A DNA stretch of 64,000 nt from positions 1-64,000 of the forward strand of contig JAVEDP010000036.1 of NCBI GenBank assembly GCA_030841085.1, read 5' to 3'. The position numbers were made by a program, and so were the translations under genes. Under the pieces are notes generated by a model. The model was not told the DNA's origin, did not search any database, and saw nothing but the letters and a program-made list of their open reading frames with translations. Numbering within the stretch: the first letter of the stretch is position 1; each line of letters starts with the position of its first letter. Below, one piece after another: positions 32,968 through 43,327 of the stretch. Source of the DNA: Pyrinomonadaceae bacterium. Lineage in GTDB: Bacteria > Acidobacteriota > Blastocatellia > Pyrinomonadales > Pyrinomonadaceae.

Positions 32968-34071
32968 CTACGCCACGGTGATTTCATCCGATAGGTACAC
33001 ATCCTGAATCGCATTGAGCAACTCGATGCCTTCCGCCATCGGACGTTGAAACGCTTTACGTCCTGAGATTAGCCCGGTGCCGCCGCCGCGTTTATTAATA
33101 ACCGCCGTGCGCACCGCTTCCGCCAGATCGCTGGCGCCTTTCGATTCGCCGCCGGAGTTGATCAAGCCGCAACGGCCCATGTAACAGTTGGCCACCTGAT
33201 AGCGAACCAAATCAATAGGATTATCGGTCGTTAGTTTTTCATAAACGAGTTTGCTTGTCTTGCCATACGACTTGCCCAATTCTTTTTCAACCGCCGGGTA
33301 GCCGCCGTTTCGCTCCGGAAGTTTCTGCTTGATGATGTCGGCCTGAATGGTTACGCCCAGATGATTTGCCTGTCCGGTCAGATCGGCTGCGGCGTGCATG
33401 TCGCCTTCCGGAGTTTTGAATTTTGAGTTGCGCAGGTAGCACCATAGGATGCAAGCCATGCCCAGCTCATGTGCCTGCGCGAAGGCATTGCTGATTTCAG
33501 TTATCTGTCTCGTCGACTCGTCCGATCCAAAATAAATTGTTGCGCCGACGGCGACCGCACCCATGCTGTGCGCTTCTTTCACCGTGCCAAATAGGATCTG
33601 ATCGAATTTGTTCGGCAGAGTTAACAGCTCGTTGTGATTGATCTTCACGATGAAAGGGATCTTGTGTGCATACTTTCGCGCCACCGTGCCCAGCACTCCA
33701 AAGGTCGAAGCAACCGCGTTGCAGCCGCCTTCGATCGCCAGCTTGACGATGTTTTCCGGATCGAAGTATTGCGGGTTGGGAGCGAATGACGCGCCGGCCG
33801 AATGCTCGATGCCCTGATCCACCGGCAGGATCGAAAGATAACCGGTTTTGGCGAGCCGACCATTGTCGAAAAGCGTTTGCAGTGAACGCAAAACCGCGGG
33901 CGACCGATCAGAAGCAGACCAGACCCGATCGATAAAATCCGGGCCGGGCAAATTGAGGGTGTCTTTGGATATCGCGGTCGCCCGGTGATCCAGCAGCTTA
34001 CGCGCGTTGTCGCCGAGCAACTCTTCAATGCGGTCGAGACTGGTAGTCCCTCGTTTCAATTCTGTAGCCAT
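32968..34071 (-). CDS. Class I fructose-bisphosphate aldolase (archaeal/DhnA type)
   Basis: The 367-residue sequence matches the DhnA/FbaB type of Schiff-base aldolase: [48 protein letters not shown] and [11 protein letters not shown]. It cleaves fructose 1,6-bisphosphate to dihydroxyacetone phosphate and glyceraldehyde 3-phosphate in glycolysis, or the reverse in gluconeogenesis. The length is normal for the group (~300-350) with a longer N-terminus typical of the bacterial class IA. It is monocistronic and ends at a clear terminator. The exact Schiff-base lysine was not assigned. Confidence 0.92.
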   Translation of the reverse strand: MATELKRGTTSLDRIEELLGDNARKLLDHRATAISKDTLNLPGPDFIDRVWSASDRSPAVLRSLQTLFDNGRLAKTGYLSILPVDQGIEHSAGASFAPNPQYFDPENIVKLAIEGGCNAVASTFGVLGTVARKYAHKIPFIVKINHNELLTLPNKFDQILFGTVKEAHSMGAVAVGATIYFGSDESTRQITEISNAFAQAHELGMACILWCYLRNSKFKTPEGDMHAAADLTGQANHLGVTIQADIIKQKLPERNGGYPAVEKELGKSYGKTSKLVYEKLTTDNPIDLVRYQVANCYMGRCGLINSGGESKGASDLAEAVRTAVINKRGGGTGLISGRKAFQRPMAEGIELLNAIQDVYLSDEITVA

Positions 34072-34396
34072 TCCTCCTCCTGATTAAACCAAAGCGAGTG
34101 CAAAACCATAGGATTTCCTAATGAATCGGCAGAATCATAACATATCGGGCCGATTCTCGCTCAGCGAAGCCCAAGAGTGCCGCCAGTTAAAAAAACCTAA
34201 AAGCGATGCAACTAATTTTGTAAGGTATTCGTCCAAGTTGGTTCGTTTTTTGCTTGCAGGACTTTCCTTTTTAGGTCAAAATCCGCTCGCAGTAGTCCTC
34301 AAGGTAGTTCCGCCGCCGCTTGATTTCGCACTCGCGCAAGTCGAATGTCGAGAGTCCTTGCCGAATCAACAAGAATTCTTCTGAAAGGTTCATGTT
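34072..34396. other. Divergent intergenic region between the aldolase and DUF3857 genes
   Basis: These 325 bases separate two divergent genes and must hold both promoters. A T-rich tract (TTTTTTGCTTGC, near 34246) followed by TTTTTAGGTCAAAAT is the only promoter-like area. AAAGG at 34383-34387 precedes the DUF3857 start. No gene or RNA was recognised. Confidence 0.45.
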
Positions 34397-36376
34397 ATGA
34401 GCTTCTTCCCCCGCCTCGCTAACGCTGCGTCGGTGCTTTGCATCGCTTTAGTCTTGCCAATCGCCGTTTTCGCTGACGATTGGAAACCCGTAAACCCAGC
34501 CGATTTGGCGTTGAAGATACCGCTTGTCGAACCAGACGCCGATGCCGAAGCGCTTTCATGGGACGTGCGCATAGACGACAGTTCGCCGACCGAACTATCG
34601 CTGGGCCATTACCTGCGGGTAAAAATCTTTACCGAGCGCGGGAAGGAATCCCAAAGCAAGATAGATATCCCTTACTACAGCACCACCAGAATCAGAGACA
34701 TTGCAGCCCGCGTCACCAAACCAGACGGCAGCGTGGTGGAATTAAAAAAGGACGATGTCTTTGAACGCACCATCGTTAAGGCAAACGGCGTCAAAGTTAA
34801 AGCCAAGTCCTTTGCGTTGCCCGGCGTCGAACTAGGGTCAGTAGTTGAATACCGTTGGCAGGAAGTTTATCCCGGCGGCAGTGTCAACCAGATGCGGCTT
34901 CAATTTCAGCGAGACATCCCGGTCCGAGTCGTCAACTATTATCTCAAGCCTTACCAGGGCTTGCGCTATCAGACTTTCCACATGAATGACATTGAGTTTG
35001 TTAAAGATAAAAATAACTTTTACCGGCTGACTCTAAACAACGTTCCTGCATTTCATGAAGAACCACGCATGCCGCCAGAAGACGAAGTTCGCTCCTGGGT
35101 ATTTCTCTATTACGCGGAGGATCTGAAACGCGAGCCGGAAAAATATTGGAAGGACCAGGGCAAACTTCTTTTTGAAAAAACGAAAGACGCGATGAAGGTT
35201 AGTGACGCGGTCAAGGCCGCGGTTGCCGGCATTATAGGTGATGCGAACACGGACCAGGACAAGCTGCAACGCATTTATGATTTCTGCCGCACTAAAATCA
35301 AGAACACTAGCGACGATGCTTCCGGTCTAACCGCAGAGGAAAAGAGTAAACTCAAAGACAACAAGTCGGCTGCCAATACGCTCAAGAATGGGCGGGGTAC
35401 AGGTGGCGATATTGACATGTTATTTGCTGCCCTGGCGAAAGCGGCTGGTTTCGAAGTCCGGTACGCTGTTTCCGGCAATCGAGACGATCTCTTTTTTCAC
35501 CGCAACTATGCCGAAGCTTCATTCCTGGCATCTTCATTCATCGCTGTGCAGGTAGCTGGCAACTGGCAGTTTTTCAGTCCGGCGGAAATGTATACCTCGT
35601 TTGGCATGCTTGGTTGGACCGAACAGTTCCAGGAGACATTGATCACCGATGCGAAAGAACCTGTCTGGGTAAAGACGGGGCTGTCGGCGCCTGACAAGTC
35701 CCTGGAAAAACGAACTGGCAAGTTTAGCTTGACCGAGGACGGCACGCTGGAAGGCGACGTACGCGTCGAGTTCACGGGCCATCTCGATTTTGATCAAAAG
35801 GAATACAACGACGACGATTCGCCGACCGAACGCGAAGAGACAATAAGGTCTCGAGTTAAAGCGCGGATGAGCACCGCCGAACTTTCCGACATCAAGATCG
35901 AAAATGTCACCGATGCGTTGAAACCATTTGCGTATGCTTATCACATTCGCGTGCCCGGCTACGCGCAACGGACCGGAAAGCGTCTGTTTTTGCAGCCCGC
36001 ATATTTCGAGCATGGCCAGTCAGAGTTGTTTTCGGCCAGCGGTCGCAAGCAGCCAATCTATTTTCACTTTCCCTGGTCTGAAGACGACACGGTCGAGATC
36101 ACTTTGCCGTCGGGTTACGCGCTCGATAGTGCGGACGCACCGGCAGACATCGAACCGGCACTGACTCAACAGATTACTGGCCAGAGCATCAAAATTACCG
36201 TCTCAAAAAATGGCCACACCTTGGTTCTCAAAAGAAAGTTTTTCTTTGGCGGAAACGACGGCATAATCTTTCCTGCGACGAGTTATGCTTCATTGAAAAG
36301 CCTTTTTGAGAGGGTTCACAAGAACGACAACCACACAATCACCTTGAAACAAAATGCTGCGCAGGCGGCAAATTAA
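34397..36376 (+). CDS. DUF3857 secreted protein with degenerate transglutaminase-like domain
   Basis: This 659-residue protein has a signal peptide (residues ~8-26, LCIALVLPIAVFA), DUF3857 (~50-220) and a transglutaminase-like region (~290-400), then a C-terminal beta domain. Aligned with its downstream neighbour, the catalytic Cys (GDCKDKA) has become Ile (GGDIDML), the His (FNHCIIAV) has become Ser (ASSFIAVQV), and the Asp (FDPT) has become Ser (FSPA). It should therefore lack peptidase or transglutaminase activity. It is probably periplasmic and co-transcribed with the active copy 50 nt downstream. Confidence 0.85.
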   Translation: MSFFPRLANAASVLCIALVLPIAVFADDWKPVNPADLALKIPLVEPDADAEALSWDVRIDDSSPTELSLGHYLRVKIFTERGKESQSKIDIPYYSTTRIRDIAARVTKPDGSVVELKKDDVFERTIVKANGVKVKAKSFALPGVELGSVVEYRWQEVYPGGSVNQMRLQFQRDIPVRVVNYYLKPYQGLRYQTFHMNDIEFVKDKNNFYRLTLNNVPAFHEEPRMPPEDEVRSWVFLYYAEDLKREPEKYWKDQGKLLFEKTKDAMKVSDAVKAAVAGIIGDANTDQDKLQRIYDFCRTKIKNTSDDASGLTAEEKSKLKDNKSAANTLKNGRGTGGDIDMLFAALAKAAGFEVRYAVSGNRDDLFFHRNYAEASFLASSFIAVQVAGNWQFFSPAEMYTSFGMLGWTEQFQETLITDAKEPVWVKTGLSAPDKSLEKRTGKFSLTEDGTLEGDVRVEFTGHLDFDQKEYNDDDSPTEREETIRSRVKARMSTAELSDIKIENVTDALKPFAYAYHIRVPGYAQRTGKRLFLQPAYFEHGQSELFSASGRKQPIYFHFPWSEDDTVEITLPSGYALDSADAPADIEPALTQQITGQSIKITVSKNGHTLVLKRKFFFGGNDGIIFPATSYASLKSLFERVHKNDNHTITLKQNAAQAAN

Positions 36377-36426
36377 GGCTGCCACGTTGCGGCCGAAGTA
36401 TCCTCAAAAGTAGTAAGGAAGAAATC

Positions 36427-38394
36427 ATGCTCCCACGTCTAGCCTTATCCATACTTCTTCTGGCATGCGCCGCCGCTCCGGCGTTCGCCGGCGAGCAAGC
36501 GCCTCCATGGCTGCAGCAGGCAGCGCAGCTCAACCTGCCCGCCTACGAAAAAAATATCAGCGCCGTGGTGCTGGTTAATGAATGCACCGCAGTCATCAAC
36601 GAGGCAGGGCGGGTAACCAAAAGCTGTAATTACGCAGTTCGAATTCTGCAACGAGAGGGCCGGGATAATGCCTTCGCCGCGGTTGCCTATACTCCGGACA
36701 CTGCCAAAGTGAAAGAGATGGAGGCTTGGTTGATCCGTGCCAATGGAGTCGTTAAGAGGTATGGAAAAGATGAAACACTCGACGCTTTGGCCGCTCCGAA
36801 CGACGTCTATAACGAACTGCGCATCAGAGCAGTTTCCGCCAAAGACGATGCTGATGCGGGAACAGTCTTTGGTTACAGCTATACCACGGAGGACCGGTCG
36901 GTTTTTAGTCAGGATGAATGGGAATTTCAAAGCGCAAATCCAGTGGTCAGCTCGCGTTACACACTGGTTCTTCCCGCCGGCTGGCGTGCCGAGAGTGTGA
37001 CGTTCAATCATGCGAAAGTAGAACCGAAAGTAAACGGCTCAACTTACACCTGGGAACTGGGGAATCTATCAGCAGTCGCGGATGAACCCATGAGTCCGAG
37101 TTTAAGTAACCTCGTCGCAAGACTGGCGATTGGTTATTACCCTCCTGGCGCGGGTCAAACGCCGGGCGTGAAGACCTTCGCGAACTGGCGTGATGTTGGC
37201 GCCTGGATGGGTGAACTGGAAGATCCGCAGGTCATACTAAGTGAGCCGTTAACCGCCAAGGCTCGCGAACTAACTGCCAACGCGCAGACTGAATATGAAA
37301 AGATTCGCGCCATCGGCAGTTACGTGCAAAAAGTTCAATACATCTCGATCCAGACCCGGCTTGGCCGCGGCGGTGGTTATCGTCCGCATTCGGCTGCGGA
37401 AGTTTTTGCCAAGTCTTACGGCGATTGCAAAGACAAAGCAAATTTAATGCGCGCGATGCTGAAGGCGGTTGGCATAGACGCTCTTCCGGTAAGCATTTAT
37501 TCGGGCGATCCCGATTATGTGCGCGCGGATTGGCCTTCGCCACAACAGTTTAACCACTGCATTATCGCGGTCAGAGTAAGCGACCAAACGCAAGCCGCAA
37601 CGATCATCCAGCATCCCAAGCTGGGCCGATTGCTAATTTTCGATCCGACTGCGGAAGAGACGCCGGTTGGCGATCTGCCGTTTTATTTGCAAGGCAGCCT
37701 GGCGTTGCTTGATTCAAAGGATGTGGATGGTTTGGTGCAAATGCCGATAACCGCTCCGGACCTGAATCAACTCGAGCGCAGTGCGGATTTGCAACTCGAG
37801 GGTAATGGTTCGATGACCGGCGGCATTGAAGAGCGCGCCCGCGGGCAGGTTGCCGCGCGCTTCCGCACTGAATTTCGCCGGCTTTCGCGGCCCGAATACA
37901 ACACGATGGTCGAGCACTGGCTTGTCAGCAGCGCGCCCAGCTCGAAAATATCCAAACTAACGCCCGTGGACGACGTTGCCCAGGGAAGGTTCGCGCTCGA
38001 CATAGCTTTTGCAGCGCCCGGATACGCGCAACTAATGCAAAACCGTTTGCTGGTTTTCAAACCGGCAATCGTGTCGCGGCGCGAGGAGCTGTCACTAACA
38101 AACACCAAACGAAGTCATCCGGTGGTGCTGACCTCGAATTCCTATTCTGAAACTGTGCGAGTGAAACTGCCGGCCGGGTTTGATGTTGATGAATTGCCGG
38201 ATGCGGTAAACCTCGATACTGCGTTTGGGATTTACAACACGAGTTACGACGTAAAAGATGGGCAACTGACTTTCAAACGCTCGCTGGTCCAGCACGCGAT
38301 GACTGTTCCGGTTGAGCAGTATGCAGCCGTGCGAAGCTTCTTTGAAAAGATCCGCGCGGCGGAACAAGCCCCGGTGGTTTTAGCAAGGAAGTAG
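36427..38394 (+). CDS. DUF3857/transglutaminase-like secreted protein (active triad)
   Basis: The 655-residue protein has a signal peptide (SILLLACAAAPAFA), DUF3857 (~45-215) and a transglutaminase-like core with the complete triad: Cys in SYGDCKDKANLM (~336), His in FNHCIIAV (~378) and Asp in IFDPTAEETP (~407). A C-terminal beta-rich domain follows. Enzymes of this fold cut or cross-link peptides; here the protein is probably periplasmic or outer-membrane attached. AAGGAAG precedes the ATG. The upstream paralogue has lost the triad, so the two may form a pseudoenzyme-enzyme pair. Confidence 0.88.
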   Translation: MLPRLALSILLLACAAAPAFAGEQAPPWLQQAAQLNLPAYEKNISAVVLVNECTAVINEAGRVTKSCNYAVRILQREGRDNAFAAVAYTPDTAKVKEMEAWLIRANGVVKRYGKDETLDALAAPNDVYNELRIRAVSAKDDADAGTVFGYSYTTEDRSVFSQDEWEFQSANPVVSSRYTLVLPAGWRAESVTFNHAKVEPKVNGSTYTWELGNLSAVADEPMSPSLSNLVARLAIGYYPPGAGQTPGVKTFANWRDVGAWMGELEDPQVILSEPLTAKARELTANAQTEYEKIRAIGSYVQKVQYISIQTRLGRGGGYRPHSAAEVFAKSYGDCKDKANLMRAMLKAVGIDALPVSIYSGDPDYVRADWPSPQQFNHCIIAVRVSDQTQAATIIQHPKLGRLLIFDPTAEETPVGDLPFYLQGSLALLDSKDVDGLVQMPITAPDLNQLERSADLQLEGNGSMTGGIEERARGQVAARFRTEFRRLSRPEYNTMVEHWLVSSAPSSKISKLTPVDDVAQGRFALDIAFAAPGYAQLMQNRLLVFKPAIVSRREELSLTNTKRSHPVVLTSNSYSETVRVKLPAGFDVDELPDAVNLDTAFGIYNTSYDVKDGQLTFKRSLVQHAMTVPVEQYAAVRSFFEKIRAAEQAPVVLARK

Positions 38395-38417
38395 TAGCTG
38401 GAATACGTATGGTGCGG

Positions 38418-38447
38418 AGCCGCAAGGTGCGAGCCTTGCGGCTTTTT
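38418..38447 (+). terminator. Rho-independent terminator of the DUF3857 operon
   Basis: AGCCGCAAGG and CCTTGCGGCT form a perfect 10-bp stem around a 6-nt loop, followed by TTTTTCG. It lies 24 nt after the stop codon. The remaining gap to 38687 shows nothing recognisable. Confidence 0.85.
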
Positions 38448-38687
38448 CGTTTGCCCGAATTATAACTTAACGATGAACAGCGGCTGCCAGCCCCGGTACG
38501 CAGCTAACCTAAAAGCCGTTTGCACTCCGAGAAACCGACAGCATCACCTTTACGCAGCGCTAAGTGCTTGCGAATCGAATATTCGATAATCTACACTTTT
38601 GCGTCGGCTAACAACGCAGGTCGCGCGCGGCTCATATTCAACCCGTAGCGCGCGTCACAACCCACTCGGTTTCGCAGGTGTAAAATC

Positions 38688-40031
38688 ATGAGCCTCATTC
38701 ATTTTGTTCGACGTTCTCAAATGGTTCTCCTCGTCTTCCAGTCGATAGCAGTGCTTTTATTTGCCGGGGCTCTTTTCAGCGCACTTGGTCAGCAGCTTCC
38801 CAGCAGTTTAGATCGCGATCGCGGTCGCGCTATGCTCCGAGTAATAAAAGATGACCTTAAGAAGAACTACTATGACCCTAATTACCATGGTATGGACCTG
38901 GAAGCCAGATTCAAGATCGCGGATGAAAAGATCAAGGATGCAACTTCGCTCGGTCAGATTTTTGGCATTATCGCTCAGGCCTTACTCGACCTGGAGGATT
39001 CACACACCTTCTTCCTGCCGCCGGGTCGCTCTTATAAGACTGAGTACGGCTGGCAAATGCAGATCATTGGAGACAAATGCTATGTCGTCGCGGTGAAACC
39101 CGGCAGCGATGCTGAGGCAAAAGGCCTTAGGGCAGGCGACCAGATCTATACCATCGATGGGTTTGGCCCAGTGCGAGAAAACTTCTTGAAAATTCAATAT
39201 TCATATCGGGTGCTGCGACCTCAGCCGGGAATGCGACTCGTGGTAATCAAACCAGACGGTAAATCGCAGCAGATGGACGTGATGGCAAAAGTGCAACAGG
39301 GAAAGCGCGTCACGGATCTATCAAGCCCGGATATCTGGGAACTGATAAGAGAGTCTGAGAACGAGGATCGCCTGCATCGCCACCGCTATCTCGACATCGG
39401 TGACGATCTGTTTATTTGGAAGATGCCAGAGTTTGATCTCGCGAAGGAGGGAGTCGACGACTTTGTGGACAAGTTCAGAAAACGAAAAGGTCTCGTTCTC
39501 GACCTTCGCGGAAACGGGGGCGGAGCTGAAGAAACTTTGCTGCGTCTCTTGGGCAGTTTTTTCGATCATGATTTGAAGGTTGGAGATTTGAAGAGACGGA
39601 AAGAAGAAAAAGCAATGACCGCGAAGACTCGAGGAGATCACATCTTTACCGGCAAGCTGGTTGTCATTATTGACAGTGAATCAGGTTCAGCTGCTGAGCT
39701 TTTTGCTCGCGTCGTGCAGCTCGAGAAGCGGGGAACCATTATTGGAGATCGTTCAGCAGGCGCGGTGATGAGATCCAAACAATATAGCCACGAGTTGGGG
39801 GTTGAGACTGTAGTTCCTTACGGCGTCAGCATCACAGATGCCGACGTCGTCATGGGCGATGGAAAGAGTCTGGAACATGTTGGTGTCATACCTGACGAAG
39901 TCAAACTTCCGACGGCCTTGGATATAGCGGCGAAGCGCGATCCCGTTCTGGCATATGCAATCTCGCTTCTGGGAGGAAACATAAGTCCCGAAAAAGCCGG
40001 AACTCTGTTTCCGATCGAATGGAGAAAATGA
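38688..40031 (+). CDS. S41-family (C-terminal processing) peptidase
   Basis: The 447-residue product has a signal or anchor (~12-36), a PDZ domain (~118-205: YVVAVKPGSDAEAKGLRAGD) and an S41 catalytic core with LDLRGNGGG (~271-279) and the nucleophile Ser334 in ESGSAAELFA, as in CtpA/tail-specific proteases. The general base Lys is likely in the GDRSAGAVMRSK segment. It probably degrades or trims envelope proteins. AGGTG lies upstream of the ATG. It has no obvious operon partner. Confidence 0.88.
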   Translation: MSLIHFVRRSQMVLLVFQSIAVLLFAGALFSALGQQLPSSLDRDRGRAMLRVIKDDLKKNYYDPNYHGMDLEARFKIADEKIKDATSLGQIFGIIAQALLDLEDSHTFFLPPGRSYKTEYGWQMQIIGDKCYVVAVKPGSDAEAKGLRAGDQIYTIDGFGPVRENFLKIQYSYRVLRPQPGMRLVVIKPDGKSQQMDVMAKVQQGKRVTDLSSPDIWELIRESENEDRLHRHRYLDIGDDLFIWKMPEFDLAKEGVDDFVDKFRKRKGLVLDLRGNGGGAEETLLRLLGSFFDHDLKVGDLKRRKEEKAMTAKTRGDHIFTGKLVVIIDSESGSAAELFARVVQLEKRGTIIGDRSAGAVMRSKQYSHELGVETVVPYGVSITDADVVMGDGKSLEHVGVIPDEVKLPTALDIAAKRDPVLAYAISLLGGNISPEKAGTLFPIEWRK

Positions 40032-40123
40032 ATCGCCGCCGGTCTTACCGCACGGGCCGAGACAAACTGTTTTTAAGTGGCGCCGCGCTCCCATGAGTTG
40101 AACTTTGCGGCCTTTGGCTTTCC

Positions 40124-40693
40124 TCAGTGCGCTGCGTTTGCCATTGCCGCCAACGACTCCCGGCCGAATCGTTTTTGCAGCCGCCGCGTTAGCGGCAAGC
40201 CTAGTTTCACGATTGTCTTTTGTGGGCGCGAGAACGCATAGATGTCGTACCAAACTGAATTGTCTTCGAGAGATTCAATCATAAAGCGTTCCTCACCGCG
40301 CTCGGCGTGGTCCGGCAAGGTCCCATAAGCAAACCCAAACCTTTTGACGGGCCCATCCTCGTTAATCGTGTAGACAATGCGGCATGCGTTCAGCGACCAG
40401 AAGCCAAACGTGTGCGCCTGAACGGCGACCGTCGTTCCGGTTTCCATCGGACTGCCGTGCGGCATGACGCTGGCCCAACCCAACTCAAAATGCCGCCACT
40501 TGCTTAACGCGTCGCTGGCCCGCATGAAAGTTTCTCGACCTTCACCCAGCCGAATGCGATTGTGATCGATCGTGTAACCCGCCGGCGGCTTGGTTTGGGT
40601 GGCGCCCACTTGTGAATAAGAAAACGGAAGATCTTTTTGTGAAGAAATGAAGCGGCGAACAACTGCTTCGGTGGGCTGGCGCAACAGAAACAT
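40124..40693 (-). CDS. DUF1990 domain-containing protein
   Basis: From the ATG at 40693 the protein has 189 residues and spans the whole DUF1990 family pattern: FSYSQVGATQTKPPAGY, FELGWASVMPHGSPMETGTT and FAYGTLPDHAERGEERF. The function of DUF1990 is unknown; the fold is a small beta-barrel domain. The longer frame (to 40774) is rejected because it would run into the XerC/D gene, whose stop lies at 40698. It starts 4 nt after that stop, so the two are probably co-transcribed. Confidence 0.88.
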   Translation of the reverse strand: MFLLRQPTEAVVRRFISSQKDLPFSYSQVGATQTKPPAGYTIDHNRIRLGEGRETFMRASDALSKWRHFELGWASVMPHGSPMETGTTVAVQAHTFGFWSLNACRIVYTINEDGPVKRFGFAYGTLPDHAERGEERFMIESLEDNSVWYDIYAFSRPQKTIVKLGLPLTRRLQKRFGRESLAAMANAAH

Positions 40694-40697
40694 TTGT

Positions 40698-41630
40698 TTA
40701 GTCGCTCCTGGGTTTGTTGCCGCCGATTCCCGTGGCCGCTCGCGCGCGCGGGTGATGGTTGTCATAGGCAGCACGCAGGTGTTGGTCGGTTATGTGCGTG
40801 TAAATTTGCGTAGTGGAGATGTCGCTATGGCCCAGCAACGCTTGCACCGAGCGCGAGTCGGCGCCGTGTTGCAGCAGGTGGGTGGCAAAACTATGGCGCA
40901 GGGTGTGCGGCGAAACGTTGCTGATGCCTATGCTGTCCGCGTAACTCTTGATCGTGGCCCAGGCAAAGTGGCGCGTCAGTGGCTTGCCGCGATAAAGAAA
41001 AAGATTTGGATAAGGCGACTTGCCATACTCCGCTTTAAGCGCCGCATATTGTTGCAGCCAGTGAATCGCGCTCTTGCCCAACGGCACGCGCCGCTCTTTG
41101 CTTCCTTTGCCATGACAATTAACAATACCGCTATGCAGATCAACGTCTGTTTGTTTCAGCGTAACCATTTCTGAAACGCGCAAACCGGCCGCGTACATTA
41201 ACTCTAGCATGGCGCGATCGCGTATGCCGTCAGGTGTCGAAATATCGGGCGTGGCAAACAGGCGATCAATTTCTTCTTCGGTCAGAAACTTTGGCAGGTA
41301 AGAAAATTTTTGCGGCGTGTCGAGATCTTCCGCCGGATGCTGTTTGATGTGGCCGTCGAGCATCAGAAAACGAAAGAAGCCGCGAGCGGCGCTGACTGAC
41401 CGAGCAACAGAAGAAGGCGCGAGCCCTTCGCGGGAAAGCTGTGCGATCCATTTGCGCAGGTCCGCTCGAGTCAAATCGGAAATCGGCTGCCTGGTCCTGG
41501 CGGCCCACAGCTCAAGCCGGTTTAGATCTCGGCGATAACTCTCAAGCGTGTTGCGCGAGAGGCCCTTCTCAACCTGAATGTAGGTGAGAAACTCTTTGAC
41601 CAGATCGCGTTGTGTGATCGACTTTGGCAT
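40698..41630 (-). CDS. Tyrosine recombinase XerC/XerD
   Basis: From the ATG at 41630 the protein has 310 residues: an N-terminal SAM-like core-binding domain (~8-95) and a catalytic domain with Arg in AGLRVSEMV, HTLRHSFATHLLQ, LGHSDISTTQIYTH and the final Tyr. This is the pattern of chromosomal Xer recombinases that resolve chromosome dimers at dif; XerC and XerD cannot be told apart here. A TTG at 41648 is an alternative start without better support. It is 17 kb from the tRNA island and is not taken as its integrase. Confidence 0.92.
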   Translation of the reverse strand: MPKSITQRDLVKEFLTYIQVEKGLSRNTLESYRRDLNRLELWAARTRQPISDLTRADLRKWIAQLSREGLAPSSVARSVSAARGFFRFLMLDGHIKQHPAEDLDTPQKFSYLPKFLTEEEIDRLFATPDISTPDGIRDRAMLELMYAAGLRVSEMVTLKQTDVDLHSGIVNCHGKGSKERRVPLGKSAIHWLQQYAALKAEYGKSPYPNLFLYRGKPLTRHFAWATIKSYADSIGISNVSPHTLRHSFATHLLQHGADSRSVQALLGHSDISTTQIYTHITDQHLRAAYDNHHPRARAATGIGGNKPRSD

Positions 41631-41713
41631 TAAGGATTTAAAAGTCAAAGAGCGCGGGCATGCCCCCGCTCTTGCGTTCGGGATTATAGTCGAGGTTAGT
41701 TAAGGCAAGGGCT

Positions 41714-42985
41714 TTATTCGTAGCGGAGGCACTCAATTGGATCGAGCCGAGAAGCTTTGCGCGCCGGCCAGACGCCAAAGACCAAACCGACGCCAATCGA
41801 GACAGTGAGTCCGGAGATAACGGCCCAACCGGGTATTGACGCAGGTAAAGAAGGAATGAATAACATCACGAGGCGGCTAATGCCGACAGCGAGTAGGACG
41901 CCAAGAATGCCGCCAAGGAAAGTCAACGTCATCGCCTCAAACAAAAACTGCCGCACAATATCTTTGCGGCGCGCGCCGAGTGCTTTACGCACGCCAATCT
42001 CTTTCGTGCGTTCGGTAACGCTCACCAGCATGATGTTCATTACGCCGATGCCGCCAACCAAAAGGCCCAAGCTGGAGATAGCGATTGCAATCAGACCAAC
42101 CATGGCGGTAATGCTGTCAAACTGTTCAATAAACTTGTCGGCAGTCTTGATATCGAAATTGTTGGGCTCGCCAAACTTCACGTTGCGGCGCCGGCGCAGA
42201 ATCTCTTCTGATTGTTGCAATGCTTCAGTCGTTTGGCCTGAACGAGCTTTGATTACGATCATCGTATAGCCGCGCGCGGGTGCGATTTTTTGCGCCGTGC
42301 GAAAGGGAATCATCACTGCGTTGTCTTCATCATTCTCACCAAAGAAGCCGGCCTTCCTCTTTTCCAACACGCCCACGACTTCGAAGTTGTATCCGCCCAT
42401 GCGGACTTTCGTGCCGGCGATTTGGTTCTGTCCGGGAAACAGTGCGTCGGCTGCATTGACGCCGATGACCATAACGTTCGCTCGCTGCTGCTCATCGTTC
42501 TCAGTTATGAAGCGCCCCTCTTTGATCACGATGTTAGTGATGTCGTCGTAGTTTGCCGAAACGCCCTGCGTGTCTCCCCAACGGTAATTATGTCCCTGGT
42601 AAGTGACGTTGTCGTCGAATGGACCACCGCTGTAACCGATGTTCGGAGCCTGGTAACCAACTTCTTCCACGGCGCTCGCTTGAGACGCGATCGTTTCCGC
42701 GTCATCGACGGTTAGTGGTTTTCGCAGTCGCTCTGCTCGATCCTCGCCGGTGTGTGGTCCGGTGGACAGGTGAAAAGCGTAAATGTTGTTGGTGCCGTAT
42801 TCCTCGATCATCGAGACGATGTTTTGCCGCAAGCCGGTGAGAATCGAAGCAATGGTAATAGCCGTCATAACTCCGATCACGATCCCGAGAACCGTGAGAA
42901 AACTCCTGAACTTGTGAGAACGAACGCTCTCCAGGGCCATCCTGAGCGTTTCTGTCAGCACACTTTTTGGAAGTCTTAGTTTCAT
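41714..42985 (-). CDS. MacB/FtsX-type ABC transporter permease
   Basis: This ~423-residue protein has an N-terminal membrane helix ([21 protein letters not shown]), a large periplasmic MacB-PCD domain, then three C-terminal helices with [21 protein letters not shown], the FtsX signature. It would export or move peptides, lipids or antibiotics together with an ATPase of the MacB/LolD type. No ATPase gene is next to it. The ATG at 42985 is preferred to the TTG at 43000. A second permease follows upstream on the same strand, separated by a MITE. Confidence 0.88.
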   Translation of the reverse strand: MKLRLPKSVLTETLRMALESVRSHKFRSFLTVLGIVIGVMTAITIASILTGLRQNIVSMIEEYGTNNIYAFHLSTGPHTGEDRAERLRKPLTVDDAETIASQASAVEEVGYQAPNIGYSGGPFDDNVTYQGHNYRWGDTQGVSANYDDITNIVIKEGRFITENDEQQRANVMVIGVNAADALFPGQNQIAGTKVRMGGYNFEVVGVLEKRKAGFFGENDEDNAVMIPFRTAQKIAPARGYTMIVIKARSGQTTEALQQSEEILRRRRNVKFGEPNNFDIKTADKFIEQFDSITAMVGLIAIAISSLGLLVGGIGVMNIMLVSVTERTKEIGVRKALGARRKDIVRQFLFEAMTLTFLGGILGVLLAVGISRLVMLFIPSLPASIPGWAVISGLTVSIGVGLVFGVWPARKASRLDPIECLRYE

Positions 42986-43046
42986 CTCATCTAACCGCAA
43001 TCAAGCAGCAAAGGAATTATTCAAGAGCCATAGGCTCCCCGAGACT

Positions 43047-43282
43047 GGCACTGGTTCAGTTTCAATTCAGCCGACGCTGCAGGTCCGAAGGACCGAGAGT
43101 TAGTAGCCCCGTCCGTGAGGGCGGGGACGTCATCTTCTGAGATTGCCGAGGCCCGAAGGGCCGGCACCAATATGTCGCACCTTCGGCGCTCCGGCGACTA
43201 ATCAAGCTTCTAACTCCGCCCTCACGGACGGGGCTATTAACTACCGGTCCTTCGGACCTAAAATCCAAATTGAACCAGTACG
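43047..43282. mobile_element. MITE-like element, copy 1
   Basis: The ~236-bp element has ends GGCACTGGTTCA and TGAACCAGTACG, which match the 12-bp terminal repeats of the copy at 59783-60020 with one mismatch at each end. The interior (GGTCCGAAGGACC, GCCCCGTCCGTGAGGGCGGG and their inverses) is the reverse complement of that copy. It is flanked by a short direct CGAGAC repeat. It sits between the two permease genes. Confidence 0.75.
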
Positions 43283-43327
43283 CGAGACGCTCTCACTTGT
43301 GCCATTAACATTCTTCATCTCTGCTTC

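Noticed and set aside
40698-41630. XerC/XerD as the integrase of the tRNA island
   Set aside because: It lies 17 kb away outside the att repeats, and has the length and motifs of the house-keeping dif recombinases.
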